DNA of 64,000 nt from JANMJD01 sp963828405 (lineage in GTDB: Bacteria > Actinomycetota > Acidimicrobiia > Acidimicrobiales > Ilumatobacteraceae), in the NCBI GenBank assembly GCA_963828405.1, contig CAWHEG010000031.1:2108001-2172000 (forward strand), in the 5' to 3' direction. Shown in pieces: positions 47,178 to 55,172 of this stretch (the stretch's first letter is position 1; each line of letters begins with the position of its first letter). The notes under the pieces were generated by a model. That model made no database searches and was not told the DNA's origin. It worked only from the letters and a program-made list of their open reading frames with translations. The position numbers were made by a program, and so were the translations under genes.

Positions 47178-47993
47178 TCAGTCGAACAGCTCCGGGTCGG
47201 TGCGGCAGATCTCCTGCCACAGCGGCTGGAAGCTGAACCAGCCGGCCAGCGGGTAGGCGGTGTTCTGGTAGGTGTAGCGGGCGTACTCGGCGGGGATCAG
47301 CTTCGGGGTGCCGGCCGCCATGGCGAGCAACTGGGCCTGGCACGAGCGCTCCATCGCCACGAACCAGAACACCGCTTCGTCGACGCTCTGGCCGGTGGTG
47401 AACAGGCCGTGGTTCTGGTGGATCGCGGTCCGCTTGTCGCCCAGCTTGGCGGCCAGTTCGTGGCCCGCTTCGATGTCGAAGACGACGGCGCCACCCTGCT
47501 CGGCGATCACCACGTGGTCCTCGTAGAAGCTGCACGAGTCCTGGGTGATCGGATCGAGGGGGATGCCGAGCGAGGCGAATGCCTTGCCGTGGATCGAGTG
47601 CGAGTGGGCGGCGGCGATCACGTCGGGCCGGGCCTGGTGGATCGCCGAGTGGATGACGAAGGCCGCCCGGTTGACCGGGTGTGCACCGTGGACCACCTCA
47701 CCCAGGTGGTTGACCAGGATCAGGTCGCTGACCCGGATGTGGCGGAAGCTCATCCCGAACGGGTTGACCCAGAAGTGGTCGGGGAACTCGGGATCGCGCA
47801 CCGTGATGTGCCCGGCGACGCCTTCGCCGAAACCGAGCCGGCCGAAGATGCGCAGGCCGCCGGCCAGCTTCTGCTTGCGGTGCAGCCGCTCCTCGGCGAC
47901 ATCGGCGAAGGTCGGTGGACCGTCGATCGACACCGCCTTGGGAGTCAGCGGGACGCCGTCGATGGTCGGCACGGGATGGTCGGCGATGGTCAT
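47178..47993 (-). CDS. class II aldolase/adducin-family protein
   Basis: 271 residues. Zinc ligands in HSHSIHGKAF and HQNHGLFTTG, plus a C-terminal His region. The catalytic acid/base Tyr of fuculose-phosphate aldolase is not obvious, so aldolase activity is not certain. Resembles stand-alone actinobacterial members of unknown substrate. ATG 47993 is 6 nt after TAGCAT. Confidence 0.85.
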   Translation of the reverse strand: MTIADHPVPTIDGVPLTPKAVSIDGPPTFADVAEERLHRKQKLAGGLRIFGRLGFGEGVAGHITVRDPEFPDHFWVNPFGMSFRHIRVSDLILVNHLGEVVHGAHPVNRAAFVIHSAIHQARPDVIAAAHSHSIHGKAFASLGIPLDPITQDSCSFYEDHVVIAEQGGAVVFDIEAGHELAAKLGDKRTAIHQNHGLFTTGQSVDEAVFWFVAMERSCQAQLLAMAAGTPKLIPAEYARYTYQNTAYPLAGWFSFQPLWQEICRTDPELFD

Positions 47994-47999
47994 GGGCGG

Positions 48000-48005
48000 A
48001 TGCTA
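48000..48005 (-). promoter_or_regulatory. leaderless -10 element of the class II aldolase gene
   Basis: TAGCAT on the minus strand, 6 nt before ATG 47993. Confidence 0.45.
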
Positions 48006-48115
48006 CTCAGCCCCCGGTCCGGCCCTGCGGCGGCCGGGAGCACCCCGCGGGACCCGGCCGAGCACTGCCCTGTCACAGGTGTGCGGCCCTGTACGGCCGA
48101 TACCGTTGTCCGGGT

Positions 48116-49492
48116 ATGGCCCGATTTCGAGTCCTCGGCATCCCCGTTTCGGTCGACCCGTGGTTCTTCTTCGGGCTGTTCTTCGTCTACAGCTGGTCCG
48201 GTGGGGGCCGAGCCGGGTTGTTCGCCGCCGCGGCCCTCGGTGTGCTGACCCTCGTCCACGAGCTCGGCCATGCGCTGACCGCCCGCCGATTCGGCTGCGA
48301 AGTGGCGATCAGCCTCAACCTCTTCGTCGGATGGGCCTCCTACTCATCGGCCCGACCGATGTCACGGGCCCGCCGGATGCTCGTCAGCGTGATGGGGCCG
48401 GGCACCCAGTTGGGTGTCGCCGTCGGCGCGCTGGCGCTCATCTACCTGGCGTTCCATGGTGGCGTCGGGCCGGATCGGGCGTTCTGGGGCGACCTGTGGA
48501 TCGGGGTCTCCTGGGCCGGGGTCGTCATCGCCCTGCTCAACCTGCTGCCCTTGTGGCCGCTCGACGGGGGCCACCTCCTCCACGGGGTGCTCGAGTCCCG
48601 GCTGGCGCCTCGCCGGGCGTTGCGTGGGGTGCTGCTGTTCACGCTCGGGGCGCTCGGGGCGATGATCGTGCTCGGCCTCGTCGCCCGCGGCGGCGGCTGG
48701 AGCGTGCTCGACGCCGAACGGCGCCGCCCGACCCGGGCGATCGAAACCTTCGTGCTCGGCTCGCTGCCCGCCGCCCTGTGGGCCCAGCTCCGCTCGTTCC
48801 CCGCCTACCTGCTCAACCTGCCCTGGTTCCTGTTCCTCTTCTCCGGAATGACCACCGTGCAGACACTCAACCGGCTGTCGGCCGCCGATCGCCAGGTCAT
48901 CGACGCCGCCTCGGCCGGGGCGAGGATCGACGGTCCACTGGCCGGCGACCTGGCCGTCGCCGCCCAGGCCGAGGCGGTCGGCTGGCAGACCGGCACCGTC
49001 CCGCCGATGCCCAAGGGCTGGACGGCGTCGCCGTGGCTGCTCGCCCATCTGGCCGCCCGGGTGGCCGACACCGGCGGCACGCAGGCGGCGCTCGCCCGCG
49101 TCGTGGCCCGCGGCCGCAGGTGGGTGGCCCCCGATCCCGCGCGCCGGGAGCTGGCTCCGCTCCTCGCCGCCCTGGCGGCACCGTGGCCGATCGACGATCC
49201 GGCGAGGGGTCGGTCGCTGCTCGCCGTCGCCACCCACCACGCCCCGGCGGAGCAGTTCCTCGAGTATGCCGACCGCCTGTACCGCGCGGCGCGCGACCCC
49301 GAGGCGCTGCTGCTCGCCGCCGGTGGCCTGGCCCGGCGAGGCCATCCCGACGACGCGATGGCCTGGCTCTCCAGGGCCGTCGCCGAGTTGCCCGATGCCC
49401 ATCGGGTGGCCGGCGATCCCGAGTTCGCCCCGTTGCACGACCGCTCCGACTTCCAGCAGTTGCTCACCGGGCTGCGCCAGCGCGCCGTCTGA
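48116..49492 (+). CDS. site-2 protease-family membrane peptidase (M50)
   Basis: 458 residues. Zinc motif LVHELGHALTARR (HExxH) near residue 45 and the second motif NLLPLWPLDGGHLLHG; four to six membrane segments. The C-terminal half (about 255–458) is soluble and helical with Ala/Arg-rich repeats (WLSRAVAELPDAH), resembling TPR-like folds. May process membrane regulators such as anti-sigma factors; no substrate is linked. TACCGT at 48101–48106 is a candidate promoter. The 3' end overlaps the convergent LLM gene by 29 bases. Confidence 0.87.
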   Translation: MARFRVLGIPVSVDPWFFFGLFFVYSWSGGGRAGLFAAAALGVLTLVHELGHALTARRFGCEVAISLNLFVGWASYSSARPMSRARRMLVSVMGPGTQLGVAVGALALIYLAFHGGVGPDRAFWGDLWIGVSWAGVVIALLNLLPLWPLDGGHLLHGVLESRLAPRRALRGVLLFTLGALGAMIVLGLVARGGGWSVLDAERRRPTRAIETFVLGSLPAALWAQLRSFPAYLLNLPWFLFLFSGMTTVQTLNRLSAADRQVIDAASAGARIDGPLAGDLAVAAQAEAVGWQTGTVPPMPKGWTASPWLLAHLAARVADTGGTQAALARVVARGRRWVAPDPARRELAPLLAALAAPWPIDDPARGRSLLAVATHHAPAEQFLEYADRLYRAARDPEALLLAAGGLARRGHPDDAMAWLSRAVAELPDAHRVAGDPEFAPLHDRSDFQQLLTGLRQRAV

Positions 49493-50999
49493 GCGCCCGG
49501 GCGCCGTTGATGACGCGGCCGAAGCGGCCGATCGAGTCGGCGTCGATGTCGGCCAGGCTGACGATGATCGTGTGTACGCCGGCGTCGACGAGGGCGGCGC
49601 TCGCCGCGACGTGCTCGTCGACCGAGCCGGCGTTGACCGAGCGGGCGAAACGCTCGGCGCCGACCCGTGGCGGGCGGAGCGCTTCGACGAGCCGGCCGAC
49701 ATGGGCCCGATCGTCGCCGACCAGTGCCGTCGAGAGGTGGGTCACCTCGATCGCCGCCGGATCGCGACCCACCTCGGCACAGTGGCGCTGGAGGACGGCG
49801 AGCTTGCGGCGCACGTTGTCGGCGTCGCCGAAGAGGTTGCAGGCGTCGGCGTACCGGGCGACGAGCCGCAGGGTGCGCCGTTCACCCGAACCGCCGACGA
49901 GGATCGGCACCCGCTCCTGTAGGGGTCGTGGGTAGCAGAGAGCCTCGGGCACGGTGATCGTGCGGCCCTCGAATGCCGGTGAACCGGGGCCCCACATCAG
50001 CGGGAGCAGTTGCAGCGCATCCTCGAGCATGTCGAGGCGCCGGCCGACCGGCGGGAACGGCCAGCCGTACGCCTCGTGCTCCTGGCGGAACCAGGCCGCC
50101 CCGACCCCGCAGATCACCCGCCCGCCGGAGAGCACGTCGAGGGTGGCCACGATCTTGGCCAGATGAGCGATGTTGCGGTAGGTGACCCCGGTGACCATCG
50201 TCCCGAGACGGATGGTCGAGGTGACCGCGGCGAGGTGGGCGAGCGTGGTCCAGCTCTCGGGCATGTTGTCCCACGCCCGGCCCGCTTGGGGGATCTGGCG
50301 GAAGTGGTCCATCACCCACAGGTGGTCGAATCCGGCGCCCTCCGCGTGCGTGGCGATCTCCCGCAACCGTGGCCCCAGCTCGGTCGGCCCGCCGGGGAAC
50401 TCGAAACGAGGGATCTGCAGCCCGAAGCTCAGCGGACGGGCACCGGGCGCCGGCCCGACGGTCGGGACCGTGGCGGGCGAACGTCGCGGATCGCGGGCGA
50501 GTGCCGAGACGGCGGCCCGCGTCGCGGGTCGGACCCTGATGATCCGGGCGTACGGCTCGAGTTCGACCTCGGCCACGACGTCCGGCCAGCGCTGGAGCTG
50601 GCTGCGCACGACGGCGTCGGGCACGGGCACCGGCCGGGCCCGGTTGGCCGATCGGACGTCGCCATCGACGACCTCGAAGACGGCGGCGAAGCACGGCACA
50701 CCGGCCTCGGCCGCCATCTCCCGCCACCGGGCGCGGGTGTCCCGGTCCATCCCGAGGGTGTCGATCACCGCTGTCAGCCGGCGACGCAGCCGGCGGGAGA
50801 CGATCTCGTCGATCAGGGCGAAGGCGTCGGCCGACGCCGCCTGGTCGTACGGGCCCTCGCCGACGATGGCGCGCAGCGCATCCGACGAGACGACCTGATC
50901 GGTGCCGAAGTGGGCGGCGGCCCACGTCGACTTCCCGACACCGGCGGGACCGACGAGGATCACCATGCACGGCGAGGGGAGGAGCACCTCGTCGGTCAC
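49464..50999 (-). CDS. fusion of P-loop kinase-like domain and F420-type LLM oxidoreductase
   Basis: 511 residues. Residues 1–175: P-loop with Walker A VGPAGVGKSTWAA, a VIDTLGMDRDTRARW segment as in polynucleotide-kinase-like phosphotransferases, and an Arg-rich lid. Residues 190–510: luciferase-like barrel (FGLQIPRFEFPGG, WVMDHFRQ, GVGAAWFRQEHEAYG, VPILVGGSGERRTLRLVARYADACNLFG), typical of F420-dependent enzymes. GTG 50999 overlaps the stop of a 34-codon ORF by 3 bases. Substrate unknown; the fusion couples a nucleotide-dependent step to an F420 redox step. Confidence 0.86.
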   Translation of the reverse strand: MTDEVLLPSPCMVILVGPAGVGKSTWAAAHFGTDQVVSSDALRAIVGEGPYDQAASADAFALIDEIVSRRLRRRLTAVIDTLGMDRDTRARWREMAAEAGVPCFAAVFEVVDGDVRSANRARPVPVPDAVVRSQLQRWPDVVAEVELEPYARIIRVRPATRAAVSALARDPRRSPATVPTVGPAPGARPLSFGLQIPRFEFPGGPTELGPRLREIATHAEGAGFDHLWVMDHFRQIPQAGRAWDNMPESWTTLAHLAAVTSTIRLGTMVTGVTYRNIAHLAKIVATLDVLSGGRVICGVGAAWFRQEHEAYGWPFPPVGRRLDMLEDALQLLPLMWGPGSPAFEGRTITVPEALCYPRPLQERVPILVGGSGERRTLRLVARYADACNLFGDADNVRRKLAVLQRHCAEVGRDPAAIEVTHLSTALVGDDRAHVGRLVEALRPPRVGAERFARSVNAGSVDEHVAASAALVDAGVHTIIVSLADIDADSIGRFGRVINGARALRRRAGAAR

Positions 51000-51100
51000 G
51001 GAGCCGCCAACGACGGCGCGACCACCCGCTGGGCACGGTCGGCGGCGGCGATCACCGTCGGGGAGCCGCGCACGGTGACTGGCAACCGCTCGATCTCCAT
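50996..51100 (-). CDS. 34-residue ORF upstream of and coupled to the kinase–LLM fusion
   Basis: ATG 51100 encodes MEIERLPVTVRGSPTVIAAA then DRAQRVVAPSLAAP; its TGA overlaps the GTG of the next gene. The third codon positions are C/G in about 31 of 34 codons, as in real genes here. TAGATT lies 6 nt before its ATG, so it would be the first ORF of a leaderless message and would bring ribosomes to the fusion gene, which has no good ribosome-binding site. No family recognised. Confidence 0.45.
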   Translation of the reverse strand: MEIERLPVTVRGSPTVIAAADRAQRVVAPSLAAP

Positions 51101-51106
51101 CTGCCC

Positions 51107-51116
51107 AATCTACGAT
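51107..51116. promoter_or_regulatory. overlapping divergent -10 elements
   Basis: TAGATT on the minus strand (51107–51112) serves the 34-codon ORF and TACGAT on the plus strand (51111–51116) serves the Rieske gene. They share two bases, so the two promoters cannot be occupied together. Confidence 0.45.
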
Positions 51117-51123
51117 CGGGGGA

Positions 51124-52215
51124 GTGGCCCTCGAAGCGTCCTTGCCGCGCAGCGCCTACGTCGACGACGAGGTCTGGCAGCGCGAACGTGAGCGGATCTT
51201 CGCCCGCGGCTGGGTGTGCGTCGGGAGGGAGTCCGATGTCGGGGGCGAGGCCGGGTCGTTTCGCCGCGTCGAGCTCGCCGGAGAGTCGCTGCTCCTCGTG
51301 CGCGACGAGTCGGGCGGGTTGGCGGCCTTCGCCAACGTGTGCGCCCACCGGGGTTCCGAGCTCGTCGATTCGACCGATGCGGCGTGCGCCAGCGGGCGCT
51401 TCGCCCGGGTCATCCGGTGCCCGTACCACCTGTGGACGTACGAGCTCGACGGCCGTCTGCGCGGCGCACCCCATCTCGATCCGGCCGACACCTCCGGTCT
51501 GGGGCTCACCCCGTTGGCACTCGGGACGTGGGGCGGCTTCGTGTTCGTCGACCAGCAGGGGGATGCCACCCCGCTCGCCGACGCGGTGGCGGCGAGCGCT
51601 GCCCGCCTGGCCAACTACCCCCTGCAGCGGATGGCGCTCGGGCATCGCCTGACGTACGCGGTCGCCGCCAACTGGAAGGTGCTCAGCGAGAACTACAACG
51701 AGTGCTACCACTGCGGCCCCGTGCACCCCGAGCTGTGCGAGCTCGTCCCGTCGTTCCGGCTCGCCGGGGGTGCGCAACTCGACTGGGAGCGCGGCATTCC
51801 CTACCGGCCGGGGGCCTACACGTTCACGTCCAGTGGCACGACGATCCGGCGGCCGTTCGCCGGGCTGAACGACGACGAGCTCGTCAACCACAAGGGCGAA
51901 CTCGTCCACCCGAACCTGTTCGTCTCGTTGTCCTGCGACCACGTCGCCGCCTTCGTGCTCTGGCCGACCGGCCCGTCGTCGACGACGGTGGTCTGCGACT
52001 TCCTCTTCGATCCCGACGAGGTGTCCCGCCCCGATTTCGACCCGGCCGACGCCGTCGGGTTCTGGGACACGGTCAACCGCCAGGACTGGGCGATCTGCGA
52101 GCGGGTGCAACGCGGGATGTCCTCGCGCCACTTCCGCCGCGGTTGGTACGCCCCGATGGAGGACGCCAGCCTCGACATCCGCACGTGGTGGCACGAGCGG
52201 ATGGAGGTGCCGTGA
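51124..52215 (+). CDS. Rieske-type aromatic-ring-hydroxylating/demethylating oxygenase alpha subunit
   Basis: 363 residues. Rieske cluster CAHRGSEL and CPYHLWTYELDG; mononuclear iron motif NYNECYHCGPVHPEL. Length and motif spacing resemble glycine-betaine monooxygenase (GbcA) and related N-demethylases. Its GTG is 7 nt after TACGAT, and its stop overlaps the GTG of a sarcosine-oxidase-like gene by 4 nt, which supports a betaine-type demethylation route. A reductase partner (GbcB type) is not in this window. Confidence 0.88.
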   Translation: MALEASLPRSAYVDDEVWQRERERIFARGWVCVGRESDVGGEAGSFRRVELAGESLLLVRDESGGLAAFANVCAHRGSELVDSTDAACASGRFARVIRCPYHLWTYELDGRLRGAPHLDPADTSGLGLTPLALGTWGGFVFVDQQGDATPLADAVAASAARLANYPLQRMALGHRLTYAVAANWKVLSENYNECYHCGPVHPELCELVPSFRLAGGAQLDWERGIPYRPGAYTFTSSGTTIRRPFAGLNDDELVNHKGELVHPNLFVSLSCDHVAAFVLWPTGPSSTTVVCDFLFDPDEVSRPDFDPADAVGFWDTVNRQDWAICERVQRGMSSRHFRRGWYAPMEDASLDIRTWWHERMEVP

Positions 52216-53411
52216 CGGCGGCCAAGGACGTCGACCACGTCGTCATCGGACTCGGCGGGATCGGCTCGGCAGCCGCCTACTGGCTGGCCCGGCTCGGCGG
52301 CGAGACCGCGGCGGGCGGCGGTGCCCGGGTGATCGGCCTGGAGCAGTTCGCCCTCGGTCACGTGAACGGGGCGAGCCACGACCACTCGCGGATCATCCGC
52401 CACTCGTACCACACCCCCGGCTACGTCGCCCTGACCGCCGGAGCGTACGCGGCATGGCGGTCGGTCGAGGAGGATCTCGGCGAGGCGCTGCTCGTGCGCA
52501 CCGGGGGGATCGACGTGTTCCCTGCCGGCGGCGTGATCCCGATCGAGGACTACACGACGTCGATGGATGCCCACGGTGTGGCCTACGAGGTGATCGACGC
52601 CGACGAGGCAATGCGCCGGTTCCGGCAGTTCCGCCTGCCCGCCGGGGCGACGGTGCTGTTCCAGGCCGACACCGGGATCGCCCCGGCGGCCCGCAGTACC
52701 GCCGCCCACCAGGCCCTCGCCCGGCGCAGGGGTGCCGAGCTGATCGACTCGACCCCCGTCGAGTCGATCACCAGCGACGGTGCGGGCGAGATCACCGTCG
52801 TCACGGCGGCGGGCGCCTACCGCAGCGGCTCGGTATCGATCTGCGCGGATGCCTGGACCAACGAGCTGATCGCCTCGCTGGGGACGACGATCCGCTTGGA
52901 GGTCACCCGCGAGCAGGTCGTCTACTACCCGACGCCGCACGTCGGCGACTATGCCGTGGGCCGGTTCCCGGTGTGGATCTGGATGGACGATCCCTGCTTC
53001 TACGGTTTCCCGGTGTACGGCCGGGCCGATGCCGTCAAGGCGGCCGAGGACGTCGGCGGCCGGCCGACCACGGCACGGACCCGCTCGTTCGAGCCCGATC
53101 ACCAGTCGCTGAGGCGCCTCGAGCGGTTCCTCGCCGACATCCTGCCCGGCATCCCCCATGGGGTGCCGCAGGTCACGACGTGCCTCTACGCCCTCACCCC
53201 GGACCGTGACTTCGTGCTCGACGCGTTGCCCGGTCATCCCGGGCTGCGGGTCGCCGTCGGCGCCGGGCACGGGTTCAAGTTCGCCTCGTGGTTCGGTCGG
53301 ACCCTGGCCGAGCTGATGGTCGTCGGCTCGACGGGATGGGACCTGTCGCCCTTCCGGTTCGACCGGCCGGCGCTCACCGACCCGGACTTCGTCGCCCATT
53401 ACATGACCTGA
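52212..53411 (+). CDS. monomeric sarcosine oxidase/N-methyl amino acid oxidase-like FAD enzyme
   Basis: 399 residues of the DAO family. FAD fold HVVIGLGGIGSAAAYWLARLGG, HDHSRIIRHSYHTPGYVALT, and the covalent-flavin Cys in TTCLYALTPDRDFVLDALPG, as in MSOX/SolA enzymes; C-terminal GHGFKFASWFGRTLAEL. Oxidises a secondary or tertiary N-methyl amine with peroxide release. GTG start overlaps the Rieske gene stop, so the product of one probably feeds the other. Confidence 0.88.
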   Translation: MTAAKDVDHVVIGLGGIGSAAAYWLARLGGETAAGGGARVIGLEQFALGHVNGASHDHSRIIRHSYHTPGYVALTAGAYAAWRSVEEDLGEALLVRTGGIDVFPAGGVIPIEDYTTSMDAHGVAYEVIDADEAMRRFRQFRLPAGATVLFQADTGIAPAARSTAAHQALARRRGAELIDSTPVESITSDGAGEITVVTAAGAYRSGSVSICADAWTNELIASLGTTIRLEVTREQVVYYPTPHVGDYAVGRFPVWIWMDDPCFYGFPVYGRADAVKAAEDVGGRPTTARTRSFEPDHQSLRRLERFLADILPGIPHGVPQVTTCLYALTPDRDFVLDALPGHPGLRVAVGAGHGFKFASWFGRTLAELMVVGSTGWDLSPFRFDRPALTDPDFVAHYMT

Positions 53412-53494
53412 GCGCCGGGCGCACCGGGCGGCAAGTGAACACCGGCCCGTGACCGGCGGCAGCGGCCGGATGGGGGCGTGCCTGCCGCAGTCGT

Positions 53495-53500
53495 TACGCT
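53495..53500 (+). promoter_or_regulatory. leaderless -10 element of the mutase gene
   Basis: TACGCT, 6 nt before GTG 53507. Confidence 0.45.
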
Positions 53501-53506
53501 CGGCAT

Positions 53507-55096
53507 GTGGCCGACGCCGTTCATCGCACCGATTCTGGAATCGAGATCAAGCCGCTGTACACGGTCGACGACCTGGCCGACTGGGATCCGGCGGAGCGGC
53601 TGGGGGCGGGTCCGGGGCAGCCGCCGTACACGCGTGGGATCTACCCGTCGATGCACCGCGGCCGTCTGTGGACGATGCGCCAGTACGCCGGCTTCGGGAC
53701 CGCGGCCGACACCAACGAGCGATTCAAGTTCCTCCTCGCCGCCGGGCAGACCGGGCTGTCGTGCGCCTTCGACCTGCCCACCCAGATGGGCTACGACTCC
53801 GACCATCCCCGCTCGGAGGGCGAGGTCGGCAAGGTCGGCGTGGCGATCGACACCATCGACGACATGCGCACGCTGCTCGCCGGGATCCCCCTCGACAAGG
53901 TGACGACGTCGATGACGATCAACTCGACCGCGGCGATCCTGCTGTTGATGTACGAGCTCGTCGCCGAGGAGCAGGGCGTCGCGCCGCACGAGATCATGGG
54001 CGGCACGATCCAGAACGACCTGCTCAAGGAGTACATCGCCCGTGGGACGTACGTGTACCCGCCGCGGCAGTCGATGCGGCTGATCACCGACATCTTCGCC
54101 TACTGCAACGAGCGGATCCCGCGGTGGAACACCATCTCGATCTCCGGCTACCACATCCGCGAGGCCGGTTCGACGGCGGTGCAGGAGATCGCCTTCACCA
54201 TCGCCAACGGGATCGCCTATGTCGAGGCGGCGATCGCCGTCGGCCTCGACGTCGACGATTTCGCTCCCCGGCTGAGCTTCTTCTGGAACGCCCACAACAA
54301 CTTCTTCGAGGAGGTGGCCAAGTTCCGCGCCGCCCGGCGCATCTGGTACCGGCTGATGCACGAGCGCTTCGGTGCCCGCAAGGAGTCCTCGAAGCTGCTG
54401 CGATTCCACACCCAGACCGGCGGCTCCACCCTCACCGCCCAGCAGCCCGAGAACAACATCGTGCGCGTCGCCATCCAGTCGATGGCCGCGGTGATCGGCG
54501 GGACCCAGTCGTTGCACACCAACGGCTACGACGAGGCGCTCAGCCTGCCCACCGAACGTGCCGCCCGCACGGCACTGCGCACCCAGCAGATCATCGGCTA
54601 CGAGTCGGGCATCGTCGACACCCCCGATCCGCTGGCCGGCTCGTACTTCGTGGAGTCGCTCACCGACGAGGTCGAGCGCCTTGCCTGGGAGTACATCGCC
54701 AGGATCGACGAGATGGGTGGGGCGGTGGCGGCGATCGAGGTCGGCTACCAGATGGACGAGATCGAACAGGCCGCCTACGAGTACGCCAAGTCGATCGACG
54801 ACGATGTCCGTGTCGTCGTCGGCGTCAACCGCTTCACCGTCGAAGGAGGCGGCGATCCCGAGCTCCTCCCGGTCGACCCCCAGCTCCAGGCCAACCAGAT
54901 CGCCCGCCTGAGCGCCTTCAAGGCCGACCGCGACCAGGCAGCCGTCACCGTCCACCTCGACGCGGTGAGGTCGGCCGCCCGGGGCACCCAGAACCTGCTC
55001 CCGCCGATGCGCGAGGCGCTACGCGCCCGCGCATCGCTCGGCGAGGTCAGCGATGCGCTGCGCGACGTGTTCGGTGTGTATCGACCCGGTTACTGA
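53507..55096 (+). CDS. methylmalonyl-CoA mutase-type large subunit without B12 domain
   Basis: 529 residues, catalytic barrel only: RGIYPSMHRGRLWTMRQYAG, SCAFDLPTQMGYDSDHPR, WNTISISGYHIREAGSTA, FHTQTGGSTLTAQQPENN. The two residues that discriminate substrates read Tyr (TMRQYAGF) and Arg (YIARGTYVYPP), the methylmalonyl-CoA pattern rather than Phe/Gln of isobutyryl-CoA mutase. The cobalamin-binding domain is missing and must come from a small-subunit gene elsewhere. Leaderless GTG start. Confidence 0.9.
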   Translation: MADAVHRTDSGIEIKPLYTVDDLADWDPAERLGAGPGQPPYTRGIYPSMHRGRLWTMRQYAGFGTAADTNERFKFLLAAGQTGLSCAFDLPTQMGYDSDHPRSEGEVGKVGVAIDTIDDMRTLLAGIPLDKVTTSMTINSTAAILLLMYELVAEEQGVAPHEIMGGTIQNDLLKEYIARGTYVYPPRQSMRLITDIFAYCNERIPRWNTISISGYHIREAGSTAVQEIAFTIANGIAYVEAAIAVGLDVDDFAPRLSFFWNAHNNFFEEVAKFRAARRIWYRLMHERFGARKESSKLLRFHTQTGGSTLTAQQPENNIVRVAIQSMAAVIGGTQSLHTNGYDEALSLPTERAARTALRTQQIIGYESGIVDTPDPLAGSYFVESLTDEVERLAWEYIARIDEMGGAVAAIEVGYQMDEIEQAAYEYAKSIDDDVRVVVGVNRFTVEGGGDPELLPVDPQLQANQIARLSAFKADRDQAAVTVHLDAVRSAARGTQNLLPPMREALRARASLGEVSDALRDVFGVYRPGY

Positions 55097-55115
55097 GCGC
55101 GCTCGACACGGGTCC

Positions 55116-55121
55116 TAGGAT
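55116..55121 (+). promoter_or_regulatory. candidate -10 element of the subtilase gene
   Basis: TAGGAT, 51 nt before GTG 55173, leaving a leader that contains the GGGAGG ribosome-binding site. Confidence 0.35.
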
Positions 55122-55172
55122 CCGCTCGAGGACCGCCGCCGAAGGGCCGTGGTCGCACATCGGGAGGCCCAC

